From contig NC_056528.1 of assembly GCF_019175285.1 (NCBI RefSeq), forward strand, positions 20,957,066 to 21,021,065: DNA of 64,000 nt. The letters are read 5' to 3'. The position numbers were made by a program, and so were the translations under genes. Origin of the DNA: Sceloporus undulatus. Taxonomy: Eukaryota > Chordata > Lepidosauria > Squamata > Phrynosomatidae. Positions 23,590 through 35,159 of the stretch are shown here, piece by piece (position 1 is the first letter of the stretch; the number at the start of each line of letters is the position of its first letter). A model generated the notes under the pieces. That model was not told where the DNA came from, did no database searches, and saw only the letters and a program-made list of their open reading frames with translations.

Positions 23590-23786
23590 GTCACTGGCCA
23601 ATCAGAATCTTTCTCTCTCCAGCCACGCCCCCTTCTCTGCATAACAACTCCTTTCCGTCCAATCCGCGTGCGGGGGGCGTGGCCTCAGTACTTCCGCTTT
23701 GAGCCACTCTGAACTAAGGCGGCGGTGGAGGCGGTTGTTTTTGTCGCTGCTCCTGGCGCTGGAGGCTCTCTCTCTTCGGGCGGAGG
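23590..23786 (+). promoter_or_regulatory. ZDHHC12 CpG-rich promoter
   Basis: GC content and CpG frequency rise just before the first exon. Visible elements are CCAAT at 23598-23602 and 23659-23663, a GC-box-like 'GGGGGGCGTGGCC' at about 23672-23684, and 'ACTTCCGCTT' at about 23690, an ETS/GABP-type core. No TATA box is placed near the start codon, as expected for a housekeeping gene. The exact transcription start is not determined. Confidence 0.6.
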
Positions 23787-26700
23787 ATGCGGCGGCGCCT
23801 GGGGCTGCTTTCCCGGGGAGGGTGGGTGGTTCGGGCGGCCCAGACGGGGCTCAGCTGGGGGGTCACGGCGGTGCTCTTCCTCCACCCGACCGGTGAGTCC
23901 TTTCCCCGGTCTAGAGGCTGGACTGCAAGGCCCATCATCCCCAGAAGCAGCTCCCAACCCCACCCCTGGACTGCCACTCCCATCATCCTCACCACTGGAT
24001 GGAGGAAGGGAAGGGGAGAAGAAAGATAGAGAAGGAGGAGGGTAAGGAAGGAAGAGGGAAAAGGAAGGAGGAGGGAGAGAAAGAAGAGGGAAAAGAAGGA
24101 AAGGGAGAAAGAAAGAAGTGGGTAAGGAAGAAAGCGGAAAAAGGAGGAGGAAAGAGGAGGGAAAGGGAGGAAGGAAGAAGATGGGAAAGAAGGTAGAAAG
24201 AAAGAAGTGGGTAAGGAAGAAGGAGGGAAAAGGAGGAGGAAAGAAGAGAAAGAAAAAGAGGGAAGGAGGAAAGAAGAGGGAAAAGGAGGTAAGAGGGTAA
24301 AGAAGAAGGGAGGGAGGAAGGGGGAAAGAAGGAAGGAAGATATGGGAAAGGAAGGAAGGAAAAGAAAAAAACAAGGAAAAGGAAGAAGGAAAGGAAGGAA
24401 GGAAGAAGAAGGGAAAGAAGATAGGAAGAAGGGAAGAAAGAGAAAAAAGAGGGGGGAAAGGAAGGAAGGAAGGCGACAAGGAAGGCAGTCCCTAGGGGCT
24501 GGACTGGCATGGCCCTCCTGCTGGGGCTCAAACTACAGGAGAAGCAATTCCAGTTCAACATTAGGAGGAACTTCCTGAGAGTAAGGGCTGTTTGACAGTG
24601 GAAGACACTCCTTCCTCCGAGTGTAATGGAGCCTCCTTCCTTGGAGGTCTTTAAGCAGAGTCTGGATGGCCATCTGCCAATGGGGATGCTTTCCATGGCA
24701 GAAGGGGGTTGGTCTGGATCAGGGCCCTTCTGTTCTCTTCCAGCTCTAGGATTCTAAGTGAACCCTTTTAGTTTCAACAGGCATTTGGAGATGACAGCTC
24801 AAAGGGAAAGGATTCTGTGATTGTATCCTGCAATTCTTCAGACATCCCTTTGGAAAGTTAGGGCCAGGGTCACGATTGGCATCTTTCTGGATCCTGTTAT
24901 GCTCTGCCCCACCTGAAGCAGGGTGACCCAATGTCCTCCTTTTCCAAGACCTGCCCTACATCCCAACCTTCTGTCCAGGAAGAATTCCCAAATTAAATTT
25001 GAGTCTAGGTTCTCTTAAAATGTATTATTTTAGTGACCAAATTATATATTTGTTTCTAGTGTATGTTTATATCTTTACCATTTTCTCCTCCTTTTTCAGA
25101 TCTACGGAGGCAGCTAGTGGAGGGGGAACTACTTCAGCCGCTGGTGTTTGTCTCCTTGGTTTTCATCTCGGTCTTGCTATACTACATGGTCTCCCTCATG
25201 GATCCTGGATATGTTGAGCACAACGAAGATGAAAAGGTACATTTGTGGGTGTTGAAGGCAAGCATCCTGTTCTGCACCATCCCTTGCAATTAACTATATA
25301 TTGTACGCCTTCAAGTACTATATATATTAATGTATAAGGCTTGAAATTTTAGTCCAAAAATTGCCCCCCAAACACCTGAGTTATCTTATCCACGGATCAA
25401 TACAAATATTGTACTTTAACTCTTATTTTAAAAGGGAACCATGCTGTGGTGAAAGGTAAGAGCATCATTTATACTGGAAGCTCTGACCTTCCTCTATTCT
25501 CTGATCTGTCCAGCTTTTAGGGTGAGTGCAAACAGTGATGCCTTCTGGAATTAAGTTCTTTGGCATGGTTTCCTTTTGCTTCACCCTTTACATCTTTTGA
25601 TACACGCCCCTAATTTTACGCTCGACATATCCATGGGTCATATCAAAATCCATAAATTTGGTCCTCAGACCTGCCCTCCACTTATCCATGAGGTCGACTT
25701 ATAGTCATGTATATATGATAGTTCCCGACTTACGGTGACCCTAAGCTCTACTCTGGTGCAGCAACAAACTACACTTCCCAGAATTGCATAACATTGAGCC
25801 ATGGCAGTTAAAGTAGTGTCACACCAGATTATTTCTGCAGTGCAGCTGCAGCCTTCATACAAGTTCTTGACATGGGTTTCCATAGTGCTGATGTAGAGCA
25901 TCTCCATGTGTGGATATTTCCACTAAAATGAGGGAATGTTATGTTGCACCCAAGATCTGAATAGCAGTTTATGGAGACATTTATTTTTTGCAACTCACAG
26001 CTGATATATTTTTTCTCTGAGCTTAGCTTCTAGCACTAAACTGTTTTTTTTACAGTGAGGATGTTAGCTGTTTTGGATTCCTCGAATAAGGCTTGACGTT
26101 CTTCAAACTCACATTTTCCATGCTCTCTTTTTGTAGGAGTCGGTGAGCAAAGAACAGAAAATAGTGATATCTCAGCATGTTCCTGCTGTTCAGCTCCGAC
26201 GCTGTGGATATTGCATGCTGAAGGTAGGCATTTTGCACATGGGACTTTGTGAGTGCTGCATGGAATCAAACCCTGCTCTCCAGAGTCATAATCCAACACT
26301 CAAACCACTTTGTCGTGCTTGCTTCCCCAACACTATATCAAACTTGGGAAGCTCTGACAGTGAAGCTTCTTTTTCGAAAGGCATTTTACACTCATTTACC
26401 CTCTTTTCCTTCCTCTGTCTAGCTTAGTTTTTTAGCATCCCTGCCACTGCTTGCCACAGAGTGGCTCGCTACCAGGAGTAGTCAGGATGCATCAGCATTC
26501 TCTGTTGTGTCACAGACGTCTTTTTTATGGGATGTTACATGGCTTAAAATATAGCTTTTGGGAGATGGAGCAAAATCATCATAGTGACATGGCATCACAA
26601 CAACATCTCCCAATGCAGGTTCTCTGCCATCAGCACCCATTTTACCAATTGTACGCATCACTTTGGGTGCCAGTCCCAGCCCAAAGGATGCAGTGCCACT

Positions 26701-28158
26701 CCTCTCTTAATACCCACCCATCTTCTTGTGTTCAGCAACAAAAAATTGAGAAGTTGTGTTGTTTTGTGCCCTTTTCTCTCTGTTTTGCTGTACATACATG
26801 TTCAGTAAGGGATTCTTGGGGTGCTCCTTTTTCAGAGGCTTTGTGCCTGTCATACCGATGGGTCCAGCATGACCCAAGGCTTCCTGCTCTCTCTCCTCTC
26901 TTGCAGCAGCCAATGCGAGCCAAACACTGTCGGGAGTGCCAGCACTGTGTCCGACGCTATGACCACCATTGCCCCTGGATCGAGAACTGCGTTGGGGAAA
27001 GGAACCACCCACTTTTCATTGTCTATTTGGCCGTTCAGCTCGGGGTTCTCTTGTGGGCTATGGTGGTGGCTTGGTAAGTAAATGGAGAGCTTCCTTCTCT
27101 TGACAGCAGTACATATGAAAGGGATCTAGGAGGTTTAGTTGACCACATGCTGAACATGAGTCAGCAATGCGATGCAGCAGCTAAGAAGGCCAATATTATT
27201 CTGGCTGTATCAATAGAAATATAGTGTCTAGAGTTCGAGGGAAGTGATAGTGCCACTCTATTCTGCTTTGGTCAGACCTCACCTGGAATCGAGTGTCCCG
27301 TTCAGGGCCCCGCAATTCAAGGAGGATTTGGACAGGCTGAAGTGTGTTTTGAGGAGGGCGACCAAAATGCTGAAGTGTCTAGAAACCATCAAGCCCTATG
27401 AGGATCGGTTTAGGGAGCTGGGTATGTTTAGGCTGGGGAAGAGAAGGTTAAGAAGGGTCATGATGGCTCTCTTTATATATTTGAAGGGATGCCGTATTCA
27501 GGATGGAGCAAGCTTGTTTCTGCTTCTCCAGGAAGCAATATATTCAAGCTGTGGGGAAAGAGATTCTACCTAAAACATTAGGAAGAACATCCTGGCAGAA
27601 CTGTTTGACAGTAGATGCTCCTGCCTCTGAGAATGGTGAAGTCTCTTTGGAGAGTTTTCAGCAGAGGCTGGATGGCCATTTGTCGGGGGTGCTTTGATTC
27701 TGCATGGCAGAATGGGGTTGGATTGGAGGGCCCTTGGGGTCTCTTCCAACTCTATATTTCTGTGATTCCCCAACTTTGAATTGGGAGAGGGAATAATGAC
27801 AATCAACAACTCCTTTTCCCCTTTCCTATTATTATTGAAATACAGGTCTGGCCTCCATTTTAAGCAGTTCTCATGGGCATGGCTCCAACACACCTTCTTC
27901 CTGCTCCTCTCCTTCCTGGTGATTGTTGTGTGCACTGTAATTGCGGTGCTGCTGCTGGGCTCCCACCTCTACCTAATCTCATGTAACACTACCACCTGGG
28001 AGTTCATGTCCCGCCATCGCATCTCTTACCTGAGGAAGTGCGAGGTGGAGAACCCATTCGATCAAGGGCTCTTCCTCAACCTCTGGAGGTTCTTCTGCTC
28101 ATGCCATCTGGTCGCGTGGGAAAATCTATACCCCCAGGAGGAAAGCAGTGGGGCCTAA
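23787..28158 (+). CDS. ZDHHC12: ZDHHC12, DHHC-type palmitoyltransferase, complete in 5 exons
   Basis: Exons: 23787-23892, 25100-25236, 26137-26223, 26907-27073 and 27846-28158; 810 nt gives 269 aa (human 267). All introns are GT-AG. The ATG at 23787 opens [10 protein letters not shown], aligned with the human start. Two hydrophobic segments (about residues 20-34 and 45-65) precede the conserved MDPGYV. The zinc-binding DHHC domain has C104/C107, H117, C118/C121, C124, H131 and C138, with the catalytic DHHC at 129-132 and DHHCPW following R126-Y128. Two more membrane spans follow (about 146-166 and 183-210), then the TTxE motif at T215-E218 and NPFDQG near the C-terminus. Family role: S-acylation of membrane proteins at the Golgi/ER via an acyl-cysteine intermediate; human ZDHHC12 has been linked to gephyrin and NLRP3. 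All catalytic and structural residues are present, so the gene looks functional. Confidence 0.96.
24003..24482 (+). repeat. Polypurine (GGAAG/GAAAG)n tract in ZDHHC12 intron 1
   Basis: About 480 bp almost without pyrimidines on the plus strand. Internal longer-period repetition is visible: 'GAAAGAAAGAAGTGGGTAAG' recurs at an 89-bp offset (around 24108 and 24197). Such mirror-like purine tracts can form triplex DNA. The long open frames it creates (Glu/Lys/Gly- or Ser/Phe/Leu-only) are composition artefacts. Confidence 0.95.
24540..24757 (+). mobile_element. CR1 LINE 3' end
   Basis: Matches the last 215 bp of CR1, from 'AACATTAGGAGGAACTTCC' to 'AGCTCTAGGATTCTAAG'. It directly follows the polypurine tract in ZDHHC12 intron 1. 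Confidence 0.8.
25740..25865. mobile_element. Palindromic MITE, one half
   Basis: The arm carries 'ACTTCCCAGAATTGCATAAC', 'GCCATGGCAGTTAAAGT' and 'GATTATTTCTGCAGTGC'. Same family as 31975-32175; located in ZDHHC12 intron 2. Confidence 0.7.
26235..26325 (-). mobile_element. Sauria-type SINE head fragment
   Basis: The reverse complement shows the tRNA-like head with a 'GGTTTGATTCC'-like B box. It begins just after the donor of ZDHHC12 exon 3. Confidence 0.55.
26907..27073 (+). CDS. ZDHHC12: ZDHHC12 exon 4, catalytic DHHC exon
   Basis: Encodes residues 111-166 with '[11 protein letters not shown]', '[13 protein letters not shown]' and the following membrane span '[16 protein letters not shown]'. 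The nucleophile is C132. The exon ends within the Trp-166 codon at a GTAAGT donor. Confidence 0.96.
27090..27775 (+). mobile_element. CR1 LINE in ZDHHC12 intron 4
   Basis: About 0.68 kb of CR1 3' sequence. A degraded ORF end reads '[11 protein letters not shown]' then '[15 protein letters not shown]', and the copy ends at 'CTTCCAACTCTAT'. It fills almost the whole intron between exon 4 and exon 5. Confidence 0.88.
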
Positions 28159-28670
28159 AGGCTCAGACAGGGCAGACTGCAAAACAAAACACTGCATTTT
28201 CTCCCAAGACATCAGAGGAAGAAGGAAAGAAGGCTGTGCTTTTTTCACCAGTGGATGAAGGTCTTTCCTACAATCTGAGACCAGGTGAGCTCTTTTGAGG
28301 AAGAGCAAATATGGGACGTTGACTCTGGAGGGTGGCATTTGCAGACTCTGCCACTCTGAGAAATGGAAGGGAGTGTCCAGGTTTCTGTGGCAAAAAAGGT
28401 TAGTGTGCCACCTAGGCAGGCAATGTTGCTGCTTGAAAGCCATACCCTTGAAGTGACAGTAGCAAATTTGGGAGCTTTCTCAAGGCAAGACTGACTTATT
28501 TATTACCATTTTAATGGTTGTGGAAACTTGTCTCCACACTTTTCACGTTGTGCCTTAAAAGCTGGCTGAAGGCTTAAGTTAAAAAAAAGCCTTTTAAAAA
28601 AAATTTAAAAACCGAGACTGTTATATGTTTGTTAATTTTTTTAATAAATTCAATGTGTAAGTTAAGAAAT
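28159..28670 (+). terminator. ZDHHC12 3' UTR with AATAAA
   Basis: AATAAA at 28643-28648 follows an A/T-rich run about 485 bp after the stop codon. It is the first canonical signal downstream, so the transcript probably ends near 28665. Confidence 0.65.
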
Positions 28671-31600
28671 ACTGCATTTTCAGATAGTTTCAGATAATGG
28701 GCTTGACTTTTGAGATGGAGGTTTCCTTAACGTGATAAGAATTCTGCCTTTGGCTTCAAACAAATTGCCCTTTTCTGATCAAACTCTTTGTACATGCAAG
28801 AGCTAGGTCAAGATTTGTTTTTACTGCAGTTCCCAGAATACCTCAGCTAGCATGGACATACTGGGGATTCTGGGAACCCTACACACACACCCTCCATGCC
28901 CAAAGTTCATTTTTTCTGACAGGCAATGGCTCTCTAAGGCTTCATCTGCATTGCCCCATACCCAAACTTTTTATTTCATTGACACTTAAATGGGGCAAGA
29001 TTAGAACCTGAAGCCTTCTCTATATAAAGGTGTCCCAAAGCCAGCCTTTGTGACAAACCTTTGACTGCTGGATCTTAATGAAAAGTCAAAACAATCCCAC
29101 TTTCCTACAACTGCCGGGATCCTTCAGCCATCATCACCAATAGTCATGTATGCTGGGGCATTCTAGAAACTGCAAAGCCTCCCACATTTCACAGAAGGAA
29201 ATTAAGATACGAGTGACCCCTCTTTTCCCTCCCTTGGCTGAATTAAATTCAGATTTCTTGGCATTTTGAACTCAGTTTGCAGCAGCTGAAATAATCTAAG
29301 ACCAAAGGAGGAAAACTGGAGAAGAAAGAATCTGATACTTTTTAAAAGCAGCTGAAAAAGTGGGATGAGATGATTAATAGGGAGCGTCTGTGCCGAATCA
29401 GGACACTTGGAAGATATAGATGCTGTAGTCCAAGAAAGGATCAGTTATAAACCCTGATTTTAACAACAGTAGGAGTGTGGATTACTTGCTGTAGTAATAA
29501 TACAGTGCTAACCAAGAGACCAAGAGCCATCGTGTCATAGTGGTTTGCACATTGGACTATGGCTCTGGAGACCAGGGTTTGATTCCTGGTTGGCCATGAA
29601 ACCCACAGGGTGACCCTGGGCAAATCAAATGCTCTCAGGCTCGAAGGGAAAGCCATGGCAAACCTCCCCTGAACCAATCTTGCCAAGAAAACTCCAGACC
29701 TTAGGGTTTCCAAAAGTCGGAAACGACTTGAAGGCACACAGCACACACACAACCAGGAGACCAGAACAAAACATGTCAGTAAAGCCATCCCTAATCTTGC
29801 CAAGAAAACCCCATGATAGGTTTGCTATAGTTGAAAGTGTCTTGAAGGCACATAAAACACACACAAAGCCATCACTGCCAGAGACCCTAGTTCAACAATG
29901 CTCCCCATTTTGTCTTTTGGAGTCAACGACAGTTCCTGTTGATGACATATAAAAGGGTTGCCAAGATCTCGATAGGAGGCCTGATGGTCTCCTATAGTCA
30001 CCAAAGCAGCTATGCAGGGTGGAAGGGGCATTACTAATGATTTACTTGGGGGCTGAAGGTGTGCAGATGTAGGGAGAGGAGGAGTTGAAGGTCTAGGGGA
30101 AAGGGCTTGTGGAGGGAGTAGAAAGGGAGCATAATGTGGAAGAAAGTAGGGCAAAAAGGTTGGCAGCCAAGAGATGGATCAGACATCTCTTGCAGGACAA
30201 CAGTACAACTTAGGGTTGTCAGTTCAGGATTGCCCCTGATTCTCAGGTTTTCAGACCAAAACCTGAAATCTTAGGGACCCGAGACCCTGGTGATGTCATT
30301 ATGCATTAAGGAACAACTACACTTGATTACAACTTGTCATTCAACCATACATACACATACATATACTTAAATTATTTTTCCTGTTTGGAAATAAGACAGA
30401 AAACATGCTACCTGTCCCCAGATCAAGGTGAAATTGGAAGGATTATTTCTTCTTCCCTACTTTGGGAGATAGGATAAGGAACCTTTAAACTAGTACACAT
30501 GCTTCTAGCCAGAAGGTAGATGCAGAGCAGAGGGTGAGTCCTGGTTCCACCACAACTGTGAGGGAAGGAGGAAGCTAACTTAGTAAACACACAGACTCCC
30601 TGGAGAGACTTCACAAGTTGCTCCAACAAATTATTCAAGCCTTTCAAATTGCAGTAGGCTGTGTTGTTGCTCTCCTAGATGAGCTGGAAATTTGCACAGA
30701 GCCCTTTGCTTTTGCCTGGAGCTGAGGCCTCCGCTTGGAAATAACCCATGAAAAATGGAGACTTGGGATGATTTGGAAACCCTGCTCCATTTGCCCTCCC
30801 CAGTGTAGAAAAGGACACAGTCCTTCATGCTTTTGCACCATTACACTCTTTGCAAAATGCTCAAGGGAGATGTATTTGTTTTTGAAAATTATTTGTTCAC
30901 ACAAGAAAGCAGTTTTATCTTTTGGTTTATTTCAAAGCAATTTTAAATAATTGGTCATTTGAAGACCATCCACAAGCCCTCACAATCTTTCACACACACC
31001 TACATGTTATCTTTCTGATTCCAGTTCAAGGGAGCTCGAACTGCCCTTCTCCAGGTTATTTTCTTACCTCCTTGCCGAAAGTTTAGGCAAGACAAGCTCA
31101 CAGGCATAGAATCCATGGATTACATATAAGCCTAAGACAACTGCACTGCTCTGCCAACCTGATGACCCCCTTCAGATATTTGGGTTCTAGCTCCTACCAC
31201 CCGGTTGTGCTGACCAGGGATCATGGGAACTACTGTATAGTCCAATGCACCTGGAATGCTATCTTAATAAGGAACCAGAGACCAAAAAACATCCCAGCTC
31301 AAATAGACGCACTGAAATGAGAGGGAAGTCACATTCATTTTAGTGAACCAATGGATCAACCTTGGTACTTTGAGAAGAACAGGAAATGTCAATGCTACTC
31401 ACCAAGCACAGCTTTGCATGTGTGTGCATCAGCTCTGCTAGCAAAGGGACAGGAAAACAATAGAAGCTCTTTGTCTCCAAAATCTACTTGGGGAGTGATT
31501 ATAATACATTATTCTTCATGAGTACAATGGGGACCCGGGCAAGGACAGAGGGCCTTTTCATGTACTACCCTGTGTGTAGGGCAAACACAATTTGTGCTGG

Positions 31601-31970
31601 GAAGGGGCAAACCAAACCTGGAAAAACGCAGGGGATCCTACAGCTCCTCCCACAACTAATACAATTAATATTTCCTACACTAAACATACTATGGCCTGAA
31701 CTAACACGAAAGAAAATGCAGGGGGAGATTCAAATAGTCCTGGCAGGACATCGCACCTACACATGTCCCACTCCTAACCCTACATAAACAAGGGAGACAG
31801 GATGTTCAAAAGAAGAAAAATGTTCATGGTTGACATCCAGATGATGTCAGACTGCAACTCCAAACAGCAATAGATAAAGTAACTAATGGTAACGGATGAC
31901 AGTGGTTGCAATCCAAGGGCTACATAATTCCCACCCAAAGTGTTTGACTAGGATTTGGGCAACCAAGGTC
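28671..31970. other. Gene-free interval after ZDHHC12
   Basis: No exon is seen. Positions 28810-28890 and 29095-29185 are small 'CAGTTCCCAGAATACC'-type foldback scraps. Positions 29220-29400 belong to an unclassified repeat also present at 59630-59830. Two SINEs follow at 29510-29875. From 29880 to 31970 I recognise nothing. Protein kinase motifs expected for PKN3 were looked for and not seen. Confidence 0.5.
29510..29875 (+). mobile_element. Sauria-type SINE plus a partial second copy
   Basis: Positions 29510-29757 form a nearly full SINE: head with 'GGTTTGATTCCTGG', body 'AATCTTGCCAAGAAAACTCC', tail 'TCGGAAACGACTTGAAGG' then CACACA. Positions 29775-29875 repeat the body and tail ('AATCTTGCCAAGAAAACCCC'), a second truncated copy in the same orientation. 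Confidence 0.85.
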
Positions 31971-31974
31971 ATAA

Positions 31975-32175
31975 ACACACTGCAGAAATAATCCAGTTTG
32001 AGACTGCTTTAACTACTCTGTCTCAGCACTAGGGAATCTGGGAATTGTGGCACCAGAGCTCTCTGACATAGAAGGCTAAGTATCTCACAAAACTACACTT
32101 CTCAGAATTCCTTAGTATTGAGCCAGGGCAGTTAAAGCAGTCTCAAACTGGATTATTTCTGCAGTGTGTTTTGGA
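31975..32175. mobile_element. Palindromic MITE, full length
   Basis: Left end 'ACACTGCAGAAATAATCCAG' and right end 'TGGATTATTTCTGCAGTGT' are exact complements over about 19 bp. The arms continue through 'TTTGAGACTGCTTTAACT' and its complement, with 'ACCAGAGCTCTCTGACA' in the centre. This is the best copy of the family and serves as reference for the partial copies. Superfamily not identified. Confidence 0.88.
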
Positions 32176-32264
32176 CCAAGGCTTCAATAAACCATGCAAT
32201 TCACTCAGTGGCCTTAGGGCACTCAGTGGGTTCTCCAGAGAGACAGGTCTTCTTACCAGAGGTC

Positions 32265-32465
32265 TAAGGCTGCATCCACATTACAGAAATAATCTGTCTT
32301 GACATCGCTTTAACTGCCATGGCTCAGTGCTATGGAATTCTGGGAATTCTACACAACAAACAGGTGCCACAGCAAACTAGTTTTCAAAATTCCACAGCAC
32401 TAAACTATGGTGGTTAAAGTGGTGTCAAGCCAGATTACTTCTGCAATGTGGATGCAGCCTAAGCA
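32265..32465. mobile_element. Palindromic MITE, second subfamily
   Basis: Starts 'AGGCTGCATCCACATTACAG' and ends 'GCAATGTGGATGCAGCCT', complementary ends with the same internal arms as the 31975 copy but different outer tips. It lies about 90 bp from that copy. Confidence 0.85.
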
Positions 32466-32639
32466 TTTGCGGGTAGTTTTGATATTAGATTGAGGCTGTA
32501 TGTTGCTCACCTTGAAACCAGAGACTGCAGAAAGGTTCTGATCCCTGGAAAAATAACCTTAGGAATAAAACGCTGATTCAGAAATCTCACTCTTTCTCTT
32601 CTGGATCACTACTAAAATCTTCAGACACATTTAAATAGA

Positions 32640-32825
32640 ATAATATACAGTAACTGGAAGGGACCACTAGATCCATCTAGTTCAACCAGCTGCCATGCAA
32701 AAATGCACAGCTAAAGCACCGCTCTTTTGAATGGTTTGCCTTCTATCTTTTTAAATGACTGTAACCCACCTTGAATCCTATTGTGGGAGAAAGGCAGGAT
32801 ACAAATCCTGGAAAGAAATAAAATT
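32640..32825. mobile_element. CR1 scrap and L2-like tail
   Basis: Positions 32640-32730 (minus) resemble the CR1 3' region ('CATCTAGTTCAACCAGCTGC'). Positions 32735-32825 have 'GTAACCCACCTTGAATCC' followed by 'AGGATACAAAT', the typical end of an L2-like LINE or its SINE. Confidence 0.5.
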
Positions 32826-35155
32826 GTCCACGCTCATTTGACTTTTGGTACAGGAAAGAGCATTTCCCTCCAGCTGTGATCCAGTGATCTGACAATGCTT
32901 GCAATGTCTGAAGGTAGGATGTTCAGATGAAATCTGCAAAGGGGTGGATATAGATTTGGACAAGAACTGGAAATGCGACGTAGTCCCTTTCGTTCCATAT
33001 CCATGCAAGAAGCTCATGCCCAAATATTAAGAAGGCCAGGCATTCAGCCAAAGTCCCAGAGCAGGAAAAATCAAAGGTCTCACCTGCAAAACTACAATCG
33101 TGGGATCCCAAGCGTTTGAGTTAAATATTAACACAGGGTTTGGACAAAGTGAGATGCCCGTTTGCTTAGTGCAATAAGAGGGGAACAAAGCAATGGCAAT
33201 GTGTGAAAAATATGCTTCCAAAGGAATTACTGCTATGCGAGGGAGATTTTTAATAAACACAAATGTCTTCCTCTCTTCTGCCTCCTTCAATGACTGAGAG
33301 AGAAAAGAGAATTAACCATCACAGCCATCAAGGAGCAAGGACTGTAGTCTGTAGGTTCCAGTTTCGGAGCCAAGAGGAGGCAGAAAAAGAATTCACCCCC
33401 AAATTAAGGTGCATAGAAAAAGCCAGCCACATTATTTTGGCAGAGGAGGAAGCAAAAAATTCTTCTTGCATCTCTAGTAGTTAAAATAAACCCCAGACTT
33501 TGGAACGTCTGGAAAGGCTTCATATACATAATGAAATATCTTGGAGTTGGGACCCAAGTCTAAATACAAAAATTCATTTATGTTTCATATATACCCATCT
33601 CCTGAGTCATTTTAGAGAAATGCCTTAAAAATAAATTTTAATTAAAAAAATAATCCAGTTAAAAGACTATAAATTTAAGATTAATGATTCCTTTCCTGCA
33701 AAAGGATCCTAGCTGGATCTCTCTCTTCTTCCCTGCAATCCCTTCCTTCCCCATCTCACCTGCTGGATCTGCTCAGGCCTGCTGCCCAGGCTTAGTCCTT
33801 CCCAGTCCAGGTGGATCTCATAAACTGGAGCATTGTTCAAACTCCCATTGCCTCCTCCTCTTCCTCCTGGGAGGGAAGGAGTGGATCGAAGGGATCCAGC
33901 GCCCTCTGCGGGTCCAGTGGATCCCCAGCTTTGAAACCACTTTCACTTTCCACGGCACTTACTGTGTGTTTCGCTTTATTGAGCTTTGATATGCTTATCA
34001 ATAATTTTAGAGCTTTTAAATTGTGGCCTTGTTTTCAACGTCCCTAAAATCCACCCAATTTCATGAAGATCTTTCTGTGCAATTTTGAAAAAGAGAAGGA
34101 AATCACTTAACATCTCCCCATGCCATGTTTTTTTCACTATTTAGCTCTCATATTAATGGACTGGACAATTCTAACTTTGGTGCTTTAGTGTTCAGTTGTA
34201 TATCTTTACTCTTTAGGATCTTTTCTGGTTCCTTCCCATTCCTAGTCTTCCGATTTTCTTGGCTTCAGCCTCTGCTCTGATCAATGTTTGATCCATGGTA
34301 CAGGGACTCTTTTACTATTTCTATTTCCTTATGGTCTAGCTTGAATTTATGTAGATCCTCTGTCGTTCATGTCAGCAATAAGCCTGCCTTTGCTCTTTCT
34401 AGTAGTTATTTTGGCACCTGAGGCAGAAATCTTACAAGTACTGTACCTCTCTGCTTTTTCTAATAGTAAAAGTATATAGTACATTAAATAATAATTGGAA
34501 ATATTGACTATCCATTTGGTGCCTTTGGGGTAACACCTAGGATTGCCAGAGTGAAAACGGAAGAGGGCTCCTGTGCCTTTTGTGGAAGAAGACATTTCAG
34601 CAGGTGTAACCTGTTACCAGTGGCTTAGCTGCAGAATTAAGTCCTCATTCTCTTCCAATAGACTGCAATCCTACATGTGATTTACAGGAATTCGGGATGG
34701 GGGGGGGGGGACCTTAATAAACTCTGCAGAAAGAGACACCAGTTTTTAATGAAGTATCTGCAAGTATCCACAAAGATGTACTGTATGTTACTGAACGTGT
34801 GGCCATCCATTGGCTTTGCATGGCTGTACATTTTCTGCAGAGGGAAGGCAAACAGATGCAAATTTGCCCAGGGAAGTGACAACAATTAAGCGCAGATGAG
34901 AATGTACAAAACCCCACAGCAATTCACCCAATATACTTATGTGTAGACCAGCCCTGACTACATGCTAAGACACCTGCTGGAACTTTTTCCTTCTATACAA
35001 TGATTAAAGGAGCAGAAGCCCTGTTCTGGTTTGAGTCTGGTAATTCTAGTAACACCATTCAAGTGCCACCTAAGCAGCTGCCTCAAACTGGCACATGGAG
35101 TGGCCAGCCCCACATATTGCTGAACATGTGCCCCTTTCAAATTAACTCTTCACAC
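32826..35155. other. Gene-free interval with Bov-B piece
   Basis: Minus strand 34200-34385 reads as a Bov-B reverse-transcriptase segment, 'EDLHKFKLDHKEIEIVKE' in degraded form (family pattern FKLDNxEIEIVKxFxxLGS). Positions 33880-33930 hold a 'CCAGCGCCCTCTGC' scrap seen in other lizard MITEs. A G run of about ten lies near 34700. No exon is recognised. Confidence 0.45.
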
Positions 35156-35159
35156 TGAG

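Noticed and set aside
23685-24480. Long Ser/Phe/Leu-rich and Glu/Lys/Gly-rich frames near ZDHHC12
   Set aside because: They are translations of the polypurine tract in intron 1 and have no conserved content.
29510-29590. tRNA gene-like A and B boxes
   Set aside because: They belong to the head of Sauria-type SINEs, repeated at several places here, and do not fold into a full cloverleaf with intact anticodon arm.
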